A stretch of 64,000 nucleotides of DNA from Lysinibacillus agricola (GCF_016638705.1 NZ_CP067341.1:2731501-2795500); one strand, 5' to 3'. Shown: positions 8,880 to 17,292, counted from the stretch's first letter. Made by a program: numbers and translations. Notes: a model not told the origin generated them from the letters alone.

Positions 8880-8996
8880 TATTCAACAATCGGGCGCTTT
8901 TCTGTAATTGATCTGCACCCCAAATGTTAGACACGACTCTAACATTTGGGGTGCAGATCATTATAAGGAATGCGTCTTTCTTCATAAATAGGGCCA
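8880..8996. repeat. Dispersed palindrome (copy 3), split by an inserted palindrome
   Basis: The left part TTCAACAATCGGGCGCTTTT (8882-8901) and the right part AAGGAATGCGTCTTTCTTCAT (from 8965) together equal the uninterrupted copy at 10264-10330. Between them lie about 52 foreign bases (8909-8960). This shows that a second element was inserted into the repeat. Confidence 0.75.
8909..8960. mobile_element. Pair of facing IS-like ends, 23-bp perfect palindrome
   Basis: Bases 8909-8931 are the exact reverse complement of 8938-8960, leaving a 6-base loop. Each arm begins TGATCTGCACCCCAAATG, which resembles the terminal inverted repeats of IS3-family elements. There is no transposase between the ends, so this is either a solo IS scar (the two ends joined after loss of the interior) or a tiny non-autonomous element. 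No clean target duplication is visible. Confidence 0.6.
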
Positions 8997-9122
8997 GATT
9001 AGGGAGTGACTTTATTAATTGTTTCGTTAAGATTGTGAAGAAGTGTACTTATGCCAACGTGGCAGTTTAGTTGAATGAAAATGTTATAATATTATTAAAA
9101 TTTAGGAAATGGAGTTTGGAAA

Positions 9123-9356
9123 ATGAAGAGTATTAAAAGATTGATTCAAGTCATCTTAGCAAGTACATCAATCCTAATTCTTAGTGGATGTTTCTCTAAA
9201 GATGATCTGAATCAACCAATACAAGAATATTTAAAAACAAACTATGGAATACAAGGTGAGTTTTCTGTTATTCGGACAGATAATAATTGGCTTAATGGGA
9301 TTGACCATCAGACTTATGTAGAAATGAAAAAGCCATATCGTACTTATCGTTCCTAA
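9123..9356 (+). CDS. Lipoprotein, N-terminal part (probably frameshifted gene)
   Basis: A 77-residue product with a type II signal peptide: MKSIKRL, a hydrophobic core and lipobox LSGC at residues 20-23 (Cys 23). The mature start reads FSKDDLNQPIQEYLKTNYGIQGEFSV. The frame ends at TAA 9354-9356 after KKPYRTYRS, and the next frame begins at the overlapping ATG (TAATG). The two frames read as one protein if a single-base slip is undone, so this is most simply the 5' part of one broken lipoprotein gene. A TATAAT box is seen near 9084. Confidence 0.6.
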   Translation: MKSIKRLIQVILASTSILILSGCFSKDDLNQPIQEYLKTNYGIQGEFSVIRTDNNWLNGIDHQTYVEMKKPYRTYRS

Positions 9357-9994
9357 TGATTGAAAGAGATACTTTGAAAATTTTAGAAGATGATAGTGAC
9401 GATATCTATCTCGAACAATTCAAGGGCGCATATATTGAGCAACATCCAGAAGTAGTTCAAGTAATGAAACAGATCATAAAAAAACATGGGTTAGTAAAAT
9501 ATCCCAATAAAGCTGTCCCAGAAGAAAATGGTCCTATTCGTATATTTCCTTATGACAACATTGGGTTAAATATAAATAATTCTCAAGAGCTACTTGATAA
9601 TTTTAAAAAGACTCAAAAGATCGATACTACTGGACTTTTACCTACATTAATACCAAGTGACCCCCGACGTGAAAATTATAATAGCAGGTATGTAGGTGTG
9701 GTGAATTTTCAATTTGAATTTGACATGAATAAAAATAAACATCCTATTCCAAAGGCCAAAGATCTAATTGAGGACTTTCAAAAAAGTGGGATATTAACAA
9801 AAGGGATATACAACATAGATATGTTAGTAGATGATTCAAATCCAGATCATTATGTGGGATGGGAATATAATAATGTAGCTTTGTTTGAAGTCGATGAAAA
9901 TGGTGGGTATACAATAATTGCTACTCCTAAATATGATGATTTAGATAGAACTTACTACTATGGTGATTACGCAGCTGCAAAAAATATAAAATAG
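9356..9994 (+). CDS. Lipoprotein, C-terminal part (probably frameshifted gene)
   Basis: A 212-residue hydrophilic product in the frame one base back from the preceding lipoprotein fragment. It has no signal peptide of its own and no ribosome binding site beyond coupling through TAATG. Visible segments are DDIYLEQFKGAYIEQHPEVV, a central Asn/Pro-rich part and a tyrosine-rich end (TYYYGDYAAAKNIK). This looks like the exported body of a DUF1672-like or similar Bacillaceae lipoprotein; the family name is a guess. Translational coupling could still produce it, but it would then be stranded in the cytoplasm. Confidence 0.55.
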   Translation: MIERDTLKILEDDSDDIYLEQFKGAYIEQHPEVVQVMKQIIKKHGLVKYPNKAVPEENGPIRIFPYDNIGLNINNSQELLDNFKKTQKIDTTGLLPTLIPSDPRRENYNSRYVGVVNFQFEFDMNKNKHPIPKAKDLIEDFQKSGILTKGIYNIDMLVDDSNPDHYVGWEYNNVALFEVDENGGYTIIATPKYDDLDRTYYYGDYAAAKNIK

Positions 9995-10444
9995 AATTTT
10001 AGGTTGAATTACTTAATTGGAATTGACTAAAAATACACATGGTGCTACCCCTATTAGTAATAAATTCCCTCATATTTACTTATATCGAGAAAAGCTCGAG
10101 ACAGGAAAAACTCATGATATTGAATTATCACAAAGTCTAATCATATATTTAATTATATAGACGAAATAATTATTTTCCCCAAAAAACTATTGGGGATTTA
10201 AGTGGATAGAATGAGGCTTCTTCAACTAATGATAAGTTAGTTAAAGAAGACATGTGCTTATTATCTTCCACAATCGGGCGCTTTTCTGAAATAAGGAAAG
10301 CGTCTTTCTTCATGAAAAGGGCCATATTCTTGAATAACTAATTGTAGAAATAATGGATATTTGAGATGATTAATATTAGTTTTAAAGGATAGTAAAAGGA
10401 ACAGAGTTTTCATTATTCAATACAAAGGAGAGTGGTGACGAGAT
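9995..10444. other. Intergenic stretch with a short relic and a palindrome
   Basis: An open frame at 10023-10160 (45 residues, TTG start, reading THGATPISNKFPHIYLYREK) has no clear ribosome binding site and may be a relic. CCCCAAAAAACTATTGGGG near 10178-10196 is a small hairpin. The dispersed palindrome lies at 10264-10330. AAAGGAGAG near 10424 serves the next gene. Confidence 0.4.
10264..10330. repeat. Dispersed palindrome (copy 4, uninterrupted reference copy)
   Basis: CTTCCACAATCGGGCGCTTTT folds against AAGGAAAGCGTC and then runs into TTTCTTCATGAAAAGGGCCAT. It is the intact version of the copy interrupted at 8880. Confidence 0.75.
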
Positions 10445-10936
10445 ATGAAATTATATTCACATAAACCCGAAGCGTACGAATGCCCATTTTGTCGGGTAGT
10501 ATCAGGTAAAGAAAAACCAAATAAGGGAACGAAACAAAGAGACATTATTTATCAGAATAAACATGTAACAGCGTTTATCGCAAGCAAGTGGTGGCCTAAT
10601 AACATAGGGCATGTTCTCGTTGTTCCTAACGAACACTTCGAGAATATATATGAGCTTCCAGCAGAAGTAGCTGCTGAAATTCATCGTGCTGCTCAATTGA
10701 CAGCGTTTGCGATGAAAAATACATATGGTTGTGATGGAGTTTCTACTCGACAACATAATGAACCTGCTGGAAATCAAGATGTGTGGCATTATCATCTTCA
10801 CGTTTATCCAAGATATGAAAACGATAACCTATACCTAACAAAAGGTTATTACACTGAACCAGATGAACGTCCTTTCTATGCAGATAAGTTGCGTTCGTGG
10901 ATAAGTGAAAACTATTGTAGTACCAACAATAGGTGA
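10445..10936 (+). CDS. HIT family nucleotide-binding hydrolase
   Basis: The 163-residue protein has the histidine triad WHYHLHVYPRY near residues 117-127 (HxHxHxx). Its N-terminal CPFCRVVSGKEKP pair of cysteines is typical of bacterial HIT proteins that bind zinc. The segment GHVLVVPNEHFENIYELP is also standard. HIT proteins hydrolyse nucleoside phosphoramidates or dinucleoside polyphosphates; the natural substrate is not known here. AAAGGAGAG lies about 15 bases before the ATG. It is a single gene, followed by another copy of the dispersed palindrome. Confidence 0.88.
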   Translation: MKLYSHKPEAYECPFCRVVSGKEKPNKGTKQRDIIYQNKHVTAFIASKWWPNNIGHVLVVPNEHFENIYELPAEVAAEIHRAAQLTAFAMKNTYGCDGVSTRQHNEPAGNQDVWHYHLHVYPRYENDNLYLTKGYYTEPDERPFYADKLRSWISENYCSTNNR

Positions 10937-10950
10937 AATTTTTTGTTATA

Positions 10951-10993
10951 CCGTAATCGGGCGCAATTCTTGAAAAGGAATTGTGTTTTTTTT
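10951..10993. repeat. Dispersed palindrome (copy 5), terminator-like
   Basis: CCGTAATCGGGCGCAATTCTT pairs with AAGGAATTGTG and ends in eight T. Its position just after the HIT gene suggests that it works as that gene's terminator. Confidence 0.7.
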
Positions 10994-11131
10994 ATATCAA
11001 CTTCAAAAGTGGTATGACTTGCTTAGAAAGAAATTATAAATTCAAAAAATGAACTGTACCAAAAGTACAGTTCAATCAATAGGTGTTATTTTCCACTCTG
11101 ATAATAAATGACATTGTTTAGAAAACCATAA

Positions 11132-11815
11132 CTAGAGCGTCTCTTCTAATTTTTGCATTATGGAATTTGAAATTAAATAAACATTGCCGAAAATGTCAAT
11201 TTTGTCTCCCTTTACACGTACAGCGCAATCTTTGTTGGATGCATAAATATTAATTTCTTCCGATAAGGCCGATAGTTCATTTTGAACCATTGTCATATTA
11301 TTTTCAAGATCAAAATGAGACAGGACGGAAAAATCATCAAGGCCGATTCCGTCGTAAACAGAGCTTTCTTCAACGTTATAGCCAAAGTTTTTAGAGCATA
11401 ACCATTTAGCGGACATGTTGATTGCACCAGCGCTTGCGCCCATTACAACAGCTCTGCTTTTTTTTATTGCATCAGACAATTCGTATTCTATTAAAAACTC
11501 ATTTTGTTTAACAGTATTTCCACCCAGCAAGAAAATTACAGAGGCATTTTGAATTAATAATTGGGCATCTTCCTTCTGGACAAGATAATTAATTAAATGA
11601 TATTCATCAAACAGAATGTTAGCATAATCGAACCACGAGCGTTCAGTAGCACTAACCTCTTCATAAAATGATGGATTCGAGCTAATCATAACAAGCGACT
11701 TTCTATTACTAATATCTTTCTGTAACACTTTGCCCAGCTTCTCTGGGAAAAAGTTGTTGAACCATCCTAAATAATAGTGAGTTTTCATAAGTTCCTCCGT
11801 AATTTTATTTATCAA
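11132..11815 (-). CDS. Peptidase E-like (S51) / type 1 glutamine amidotransferase-like protein
   Basis: The 227-residue protein has the serine-nucleophile elbow VVMGASAGAINMSA (about residues 123-136), as in peptidase E and cyanophycinase, preceded by IFLLGGNTVKQ. Aspartyl dipeptidases of family S51 cleave Asp-X dipeptides; this branch is poorly characterised and could have another role. The ATG at 11815 follows GGAGG (11790-11794 region, reverse strand) with an in-frame MINKITEELMKTHYYLGW start; a second ATG at residue 10 is also possible and is better spaced from GGAGG. It is transcribed alone on the minus strand. Confidence 0.75.
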   Translation of the reverse strand: MINKITEELMKTHYYLGWFNNFFPEKLGKVLQKDISNRKSLVMISSNPSFYEEVSATERSWFDYANILFDEYHLINYLVQKEDAQLLIQNASVIFLLGGNTVKQNEFLIEYELSDAIKKSRAVVMGASAGAINMSAKWLCSKNFGYNVEESSVYDGIGLDDFSVLSHFDLENNMTMVQNELSALSEEINIYASNKDCAVRVKGDKIDIFGNVYLISNSIMQKLEETL

Positions 11816-11956
11816 ATCACCTCTAAATTATACAATAATTGTAAATAAAAAATAAAGATATTAAAAATATTTAACTCACATTGGTTTACATATTATTTAT
11901 TCAACTTTTATGCGATGGTTTATAAATATAGCTACAGGGGCTTTAGTTAAAAAATG

Positions 11957-11988
11957 ATATTCAACAATCGGGCGCGATTGTTGAATAT
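11957..11988. repeat. Dispersed palindrome (copy 6), perfect 14-bp stem
   Basis: ATATTCAACAATCG (11957-11970) is the exact reverse complement of 11975-11988, with a GGCG loop. It carries the family core CAACAATCGGGCGC but folds differently from the other copies. Confidence 0.75.
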
Positions 11989-12045
11989 TGAAAGTAACAT
12001 ATCATTAGACTTTTTTATAAAACATTAACTTCAAACGGCTAGATA

Positions 12046-12090
12046 AAAATCCATTTTGTTCGATCTTTTTTTCAAAATGGATTTTTCTAT
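12046..12090. terminator. Terminator-like hairpin of a repeated type
   Basis: AAAATCCATTTTG (12046-12058) pairs perfectly with 12073-12085 and then runs into TTTTTCTATTTT. Very similar hairpins and flanks (CTTTTTTATAAAA upstream, CAAAATGG inside) occur at 20496-20540 and, in part, at 18845-18884. Confidence 0.65.
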
Positions 12091-12425
12091 TTTACCGAAA
12101 AATACGGATATATGATGTGTTTTAAATCAAACTCTATTTAAAAGCAACATCAAGCCGATTATGCGCTCAATGATGTTACCAAAACAACGTCGTAAAGGTC
12201 CCCATCTTCGCAATGCGATTATCGAGTAATAATATATACATACATTGTACTAACTATTTAGAGAAAAGATAAAAAATAGCGTCGACAGCATTTATCGATT
12301 CCATGAAAGAATGAATATTTGTTTTACGGATGAGAGGCTAGTAGAGGTTTCAAAGGGAATATGAGGTATCTTTCACATAAACTACAGATTGAAAGGTTAT
12401 AATGTGCTTCGAGGGGGATATATCG

Positions 12426-12848
12426 ATGAACTATCATATTCTTGTAATAGAAGACGATTTAGAAATTCAAGAATTAATTAAACAGTTTATAAAACAAATT
12501 TCTCCGAACATGAATTTACGTACTGATCGTTATTTATTAGAAAAAGCATTTAAAAACATCATTCATAATGCGATTACGTATTCACCGCACGGAGAAACGA
12601 TACTTATAGTGGTGACTGAGCTTCCAAAAGAAAATCAGATTCAAATACAATTGTCATCATTAAAGACAAGGAAATACAACAATTATTTGAGCCATTTTAT
12701 AGAATCGAGAAATCGAAATACTGGTAGGAGCGAACTTGGTCTTTATATTGTAAAACAAATATTTGAATCTCTTTCTATTACCTATTTAATGATTAATACC
12801 CAAAATGGTGTTCACTTTTTAGTTACTATTCCTAAAGGGAGATCGTAG
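12426..12848 (+). pseudogene. Response regulator/histidine kinase deletion-fusion relic
   Basis: The start (ATG 12426 behind GAGGGGGA) encodes a receiver-domain beginning, ILVIEDDLEIQELIKQF. After about 25 residues it switches to a histidine-kinase ATPase domain: LEKAFKNIIHNAITYSP (N box) and ELGLYIVKQIFESL (G2 box). The rest of the regulator, the sensor and the HisKA domain are gone. At about 12668-12718 the true kinase sequence EIQQLFEPFYRIEKS is found in another frame, so two opposite frameshifts leave the long frame open by chance. No Asp phosphorylation site, no phosphorylatable His and no DxGxG box remain, so it cannot work as either partner. Confidence 0.75.
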
Positions 12849-12917
12849 TATTTACTTGGACTTAAACAACGGCGTTTAGTAAAAAAAACTTATTCCACAT
12901 AAAAATATATCAGTCAA

Positions 12918-12960
12918 AAGAGTGTCAAATTGTAAAAAGTATTTAACACTCTTTTTTTGT
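12918..12960 (+). terminator. Rho-independent terminator
   Basis: AAGAGTGT (12918-12925) pairs with ACACTCTT (12946-12953) and is followed by a T tract. It separates the two-component relic from the ArsR-like operon. Confidence 0.65.
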
Positions 12961-13029
12961 TGTGGAATGCTTCCTATATAATTGATAAATACAAGAATAA
13001 AACGAATACCATTTTGTCAAAAATAAAAT

Positions 13030-13079
13030 TTGACTGGACACTAAATGGTATCATATAATTAAGACACCATTTAGTGTCC
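13030..13079 (+). promoter_or_regulatory. Promoter and 14-bp dyad operator of the ArsR/AHSA1 pair
   Basis: TTGACT (13030-13035) and TATAAT (13054-13059) are spaced by 18 bases. The perfect inverted repeat GGACACTAAATGGT (13036-13049) and its complement (13066-13079) brackets the -10 box. It is a convincing operator for the regulator encoded just downstream; autorepression is inferred. Confidence 0.75.
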
Positions 13080-13101
13080 TATTTATAAGGGAGAGGAGAT
13101 T

Positions 13102-13428
13102 TTGAGCGAGAAAAATCTAGAGCGTGATGTTTATGCTGCGATTGCTGATCCAACAAGACGTCAATTAATACGTTTACTGGCAGATGCAGAAGAATTACCT
13201 CTTCACGAATTAACGTCTCAATTTCAAATGGGGCGGACAGCAGTTTCTAAGCATTTGGCTATTCTTAAAGATGCTGATCTCGTAATTGCTCGAAGGGTTG
13301 GTAGAGAGACGAGGTATCGGTTGAATGCCGGTCCGTTGAAGGAAATTCAAGATTGGGTATCGTATTACGAAGGATTCTGGAAAGAAAGAATGGCTATATT
13401 AAATCTTTTATTGGAGGAAGAAAAATGA
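13102..13428 (+). CDS. ArsR/SdpR-type winged-helix repressor
   Basis: A 108-residue regulator with a TTG start behind GGGAGAGGAG. YAAIADPTRRQLIRLLADAEELPLHEL leads into the recognition helix GRTAVSKHLAILKDADLV and the wing RRVGRETRYRLN. It has no metal-binding cysteine cluster, so it belongs to the autorepressor group that usually pairs with an AHSA1/SRPBCC gene. Its stop overlaps the start of that partner (ATGA at 13425-13428). The promoter ahead holds a perfect 14-bp dyad, which fits autoregulation. Confidence 0.88.
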   Translation: MSEKNLERDVYAAIADPTRRQLIRLLADAEELPLHELTSQFQMGRTAVSKHLAILKDADLVIARRVGRETRYRLNAGPLKEIQDWVSYYEGFWKERMAILNLLLEEEK

Positions 13429-13841
13429 AAGCAGATGTATCTTTAGATTATCAATTTACAAGTTCAATTGAGAAAGTTTGGAACGCATTAACGGATTCAG
13501 ACACTCTTGCAAAATGGATATGGAAAAATGACTTTAAACCAATCGTAGGACATAAATTCCAATTTCGAGCTGAGCCAAATGAATGGTGGGATGGAATTGT
13601 CAATTGCGAGGTGCTTAAAGTAGAAGAGCCTCATACATTATCATACACTTGGGCAAGTGCCGGAGAAATCACTACTGTTACGTGGACGTTGACAGAAGGG
13701 GAAGATGGCACTACTAACCTACATCTTGATCAATCTGGATTTAGTGAGGCAACGAAAGCTCGTCAAGGAGCAATCGAGGGAGCTAAATATGCATGGATTA
13801 ACAATGGTAATCAGCTTGAAAAAGTGTTAGCAGAACTATAA
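13425..13841 (+). CDS. SRPBCC/AHSA1 family protein
   Basis: The START-like fold protein (138 residues) begins MKADVSLDYQFTSSIEKVWNALTDSDTLAKW and includes the family's GHKFQFRAEPNEWWDGIVNCEVLKVEEPHTLSYTW region. The ATG at 13425 overlaps the regulator stop and is preceded by GGAGG (13413-13417). AHSA1-domain proteins form hydrophobic pockets; the ligand is unknown. Co-transcription with the ArsR-type gene suggests that the regulator controls this protein's level. Confidence 0.88.
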   Translation: MKADVSLDYQFTSSIEKVWNALTDSDTLAKWIWKNDFKPIVGHKFQFRAEPNEWWDGIVNCEVLKVEEPHTLSYTWASAGEITTVTWTLTEGEDGTTNLHLDQSGFSEATKARQGAIEGAKYAWINNGNQLEKVLAEL

Positions 13842-13871
13842 TTCATTTTTATCGTTTATATAAATAAACCG

Positions 13872-13922
13872 TTCTTCAACAATTGGACGCTTTTCGGAAC
13901 ACGGAAAGCGTCATTTTTAATG
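13872..13922. repeat. Dispersed palindrome (copy 7), terminator-like
   Basis: GTTCTTCAACAATTGGACGC folds its GACGCTTTTC against GGAAAGCGTC and ends in ATTTTTAATG. It lies just after the AHSA1 gene. Confidence 0.7.
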
Positions 13923-13991
13923 TGATCTCAACAAATTAAATTTGAAGTTATGGTAACATGACAGTACTAGATTGAATGGAGAGAATATCCG

Positions 13992-16900
13992 ATGAAAATA
14001 AATCAATTAATTGCTAACAATATAAATCGTTTAGATGTCGGCTTGCCGGAAGATCAATCTATAGGAATTGCTGGATTGTCCGGATCGGGTAAAACAACCT
14101 TTTGTCAAACAATTGGTGAAGAATCCAAGAAGCGTCTCGTTTCTTTATTGCCAAAGGCTGAATATCAGTATTTGTTCCCCAATATTATGGAAACGAATTT
14201 CAGTGCTATCAAAATGGAAGATATGCCTTTAGTACTTTTTCTCGGGAAATCATCCATTTCTGCCAATCCACGTTCAACGGTTGGTACTCATACAGGCGTT
14301 TTTAAAGAGATTCGTGAAAGGCTTGCAGAAAAGTTTGATCTTTCGCCAGAGGTTTTTTCCTTTAATAATGCATTAGGCTGGTGTCCTGCTTGTAAAGGAC
14401 GTGGTACGACTAAAAATGTCGAATGTAAAAAATGTGAGGGCAAGCGCTATAATCCGGAAGTTGAGCAATATAAGCTAGAATTATGGAATCAACCACATAG
14501 TATTTCCGATATAAACAATTTAAGTATAGAAGCGATTTATTCCCTTTCAGAGGAACTTGCGATTAGCGAAGAAAGACAACGTATTCTTACAAATATTATT
14601 AATATGAATATAGGTTACTTAACGTTAAATCGAATTATGGGTACCTTGTCTGGAGGAGAATTAACACGACTTTACTTGGCAGAATTTATGGCAGCCAGTG
14701 AAAATACCGTGATTATTATTGATGAAATTTCTGTTGGTCTTGATCACCAAACACTGTTGAAAATTTTAGAACAGATTAAACAATTAGGCTATAAAAACCA
14801 AATTTGGCTTATTGATCATTCTGATACGGTGCTAGATACAGCGGATGAGCAACTGTTCTTTGGGCCCGGTAGTGGTAAATACGGCGGAAAAATTGTCGAA
14901 GAATCACCACGTCCAAAACCTGTTTATTGGGATCAAAATCAGGCAAAACCTACAGAATATTATCAATTTCATGATCTTTACTGTCGTAATATTGAGGTGG
15001 CTGAAATTCAGATTCCTAAAAATAGACTTGTAACCGTTACAGGTGAGTCTGGCTGTGGAAAATCGACCCTAGTCAATGAGTGTATTTCTAAAGATTTCCT
15101 AAAACGATATCCAAAAGATAAACTAGTCATGGTAGGACAAGACCGAAACCAATCAATTACTAGCCGATCAACTGTTGCAACGTTTCTTGATATCAAAAAG
15201 AAAATAACTAGATATAGTGACGAAATTGACGATATTTTCCAACGTTCAATTGAGGATATTATTGAGGAGCTTCCAAATGAAGACATCGCTCATAAACGCT
15301 TAAGTTTACTGATTAAGCTGGGGCTTGGTTATTTGACGTTGGAGAGAAAAACACAATCCTTATCGACAGGTGAATTTCAATGTGTTCATTTAGTTTCTGA
15401 GCTGTTTTCGAACGCAAGAAACCCCCATACGCTGTTTATTTTTGACGAGCCTTCAAAAGGTTTATCACAAAACATTTTAAATCAATTCATTGATAGTGTG
15501 AGGGACATTCTCCAAGATGAATCCGTCTCTATTATGATGATTGAACATAATGCCTATATGCTAGAAAGCTCTGATTTTATCGTTGATTTTGGTAAGCGAC
15601 AGCAGGAACCTGTTCGACATCTTGATGTTGTCAGTCATGATGATTATTTTAGTCAACTTAACAGTACAAACAGTGATGCTCCATTGCATATATCTTCTAC
15701 ACTAGCTTCAAAAAATGGCATCCATTACTTAGAAGAAAATCATATTAGCTATTTTAAAAAGGCAGAAAACATCTATAAAGGCGGTATCTTAAAAAGCTTA
15801 TCATCAATGGCCCGTTTAATTTATGGTGAATACGAATCTGCAACAATCGCACCAGTCGTCGCCATTGATTTGGAAAGACATTTGTATAGTCAGTATAGCT
15901 TTCTATATGAAATTGGTGGCCTAATCAACCATATCGTGGCTGCGCATCCGACGAATAAAGATACAAGAAGCTTCGATTTCTTTAGTCAAGAAAATCATTG
16001 TCCAAGTTGTTCTGGCCGCCTGGAAATTGAAAAATTTGATTTCGATATAGTCATACAAGACAAAACAGTGCCATTTTGGGATGGCTTATTACATCCAGAC
16101 GTGATGGAAGTATTAACATATTATCAATATCCGAAATTGCAATTCCTGTTTGATGAGATCAAAAATGAACTAGGTCAAGATATTAGTAAAAGCTACAATG
16201 AGATGACCGAAGAAGAAAGACATACATTCCTATATGGTTATTGGGAAAAATCATTTTATGATAAAGCAACTAAGTCCTCAAAAAAATGGGAAGGTTTTAA
16301 TTTTATCCTTGGACGTTATATCGTTATTTCGAAATCAATTATTAAAGAGCAAATGAAAGAATCAAAAGAAATGATTGCCTGTCCAATCTGTCAAGGAGCG
16401 GTGCTAAACCATAAGAAAAAACTAACGTTTGGAAACACTGATATTCGCGAGATAATTCATCAACCTATCGATCAGGTCATAAAAACTGTAGGGAGCTTAC
16501 CGGAGCTTGAAAAACTAAAAGCAATTGTAGGAGGCGATACGACTCTTACGGAAGATGTCTCCTTACTTCCTAGAGAAACACAAGTATCGTTAAAAATGCT
16601 GGAATTAGAATTAGCAAGCTTTGCCGATTATGAAATAGTACTAAATAATGTTTTACCATTCTGGGACAAAATTAAAGACAATATCGAAACAATAAGCAGC
16701 CAAAATCTAATAACAATTTGTGATTTTTCCAACATTGACGAAACGAGAGAAACCATCATTGATAAGTATTTCACTAATGGAAAATACAAAAAACTAACGT
16801 ACGTCTATGAAGCATTTGGCTACAAAAAAATTGTGACACAAATTAATAAAATTAAAGCAAGTCATAAATGTCCATTCTGTAATGGGAAGAAAGTCATTTC

Positions 16901-17162
16901 AGAAGACAATCTCCATGATGGCGTCTATAAATTATCAGTACCATGTGTAAGTTGCTCTGCAAGTGGCATCAATGATGAAGGACGTAAGGAAATTGTCGAT
17001 GGTGTAGACGTGCAAACTTGGCTAACTGGCAAAGTAAGTGACGTTGTGGCTGAAAGCTTACGAACGGATGCTGTTGCAGACATTCCAATTTTCAATCGTA
17101 TTCGTGAGTTGAATAAACGAGATATGATGGCGATTTATCAATGCCTTGAGCAAAACAATTAA
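13992..17162 (+). CDS. UvrA-like double ABC ATPase, 1056 residues
   Basis: The N-terminal 560 residues hold two complete ABC modules of the UvrA class. The Walker A boxes are GLSGSGKTT (about 28-36) and GESGCGKST (about 353-361), the signatures LSGGE and LSTGE, and the Walker B boxes IIIDEISVGLD and FIFDEPSKGLS. The first module carries a UvrA-style zinc insertion (CPACKGRGTTKNVECKKC). The C-terminal 480 residues have more cysteine pairs (CPSCSGR, CPICQG, CPFCNGKK, CVSCSASG) but no Walker A or signature motif, like decayed UvrA domains. Related UvrA paralogues give antibiotic self-resistance or DNA-damage tolerance. This one is longer than the usual 750-950 residues. It is a monocistronic gene with GGAGAG before the ATG. 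Confidence 0.8.
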   Translation: MKINQLIANNINRLDVGLPEDQSIGIAGLSGSGKTTFCQTIGEESKKRLVSLLPKAEYQYLFPNIMETNFSAIKMEDMPLVLFLGKSSISANPRSTVGTHTGVFKEIRERLAEKFDLSPEVFSFNNALGWCPACKGRGTTKNVECKKCEGKRYNPEVEQYKLELWNQPHSISDINNLSIEAIYSLSEELAISEERQRILTNIINMNIGYLTLNRIMGTLSGGELTRLYLAEFMAASENTVIIIDEISVGLDHQTLLKILEQIKQLGYKNQIWLIDHSDTVLDTADEQLFFGPGSGKYGGKIVEESPRPKPVYWDQNQAKPTEYYQFHDLYCRNIEVAEIQIPKNRLVTVTGESGCGKSTLVNECISKDFLKRYPKDKLVMVGQDRNQSITSRSTVATFLDIKKKITRYSDEIDDIFQRSIEDIIEELPNEDIAHKRLSLLIKLGLGYLTLERKTQSLSTGEFQCVHLVSELFSNARNPHTLFIFDEPSKGLSQNILNQFIDSVRDILQDESVSIMMIEHNAYMLESSDFIVDFGKRQQEPVRHLDVVSHDDYFSQLNSTNSDAPLHISSTLASKNGIHYLEENHISYFKKAENIYKGGILKSLSSMARLIYGEYESATIAPVVAIDLERHLYSQYSFLYEIGGLINHIVAAHPTNKDTRSFDFFSQENHCPSCSGRLEIEKFDFDIVIQDKTVPFWDGLLHPDVMEVLTYYQYPKLQFLFDEIKNELGQDISKSYNEMTEEERHTFLYGYWEKSFYDKATKSSKKWEGFNFILGRYIVISKSIIKEQMKESKEMIACPICQGAVLNHKKKLTFGNTDIREIIHQPIDQVIKTVGSLPELEKLKAIVGGDTTLTEDVSLLPRETQVSLKMLELELASFADYEIVLNNVLPFWDKIKDNIETISSQNLITICDFSNIDETRETIIDKYFTNGKYKKLTYVYEAFGYKKIVTQINKIKASHKCPFCNGKKVISEDNLHDGVYKLSVPCVSCSASGINDEGRKEIVDGVDVQTWLTGKVSDVVAESLRTDAVADIPIFNRIRELNKRDMMAIYQCLEQNN

Positions 17163-17199
17163 ATCTAGCCATACTTGAAAGGAAAGCTACCTCTGATAG

Positions 17200-17236
17200 A
17201 CTCATTTGCAATAATAATATTGCAGATGAGTTTTTA
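17200..17236 (+). terminator. Terminator of the UvrA-like gene
   Basis: ACTCATTTGCAAT (17200-17212) pairs with ATTGCAGATGAGT (17219-17231), with one G-U pair, followed by TTTTTAT. Confidence 0.8.
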
Positions 17237-17292
17237 TGTTATTCTGAGGAGGAGCTTAGAAAAGTCATTACAATAAAAGGGGAAAGATAGGA

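Larger units (their letters stand above)
11816..12425. other. Intergenic stretch: palindrome, terminator-like hairpin, relic
   Basis: It contains the perfect palindrome at 11957-11988 and the hairpin at 12046-12090. It also contains a C-terminal gene relic at about 12134-12229, reading SNIKPIMRSMMLPKQRRKG and ending in TAA with no start; the relic was not identified. TATAAT at about 12396-12401 is a likely -10 box for the two-component relic that follows. Confidence 0.5.

Noticed and set aside
13353..13424. Upstream start of the AHSA1 protein at 13353
   Set aside because: It lies within the regulator gene; the overlap ATGA at 13425 with GGAGG is the better start.
14845..15286. Short frames on both strands within the UvrA-like gene
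   Set aside because: They overlap an intact ATPase gene with all motifs in its own frame; no start signals of their own.
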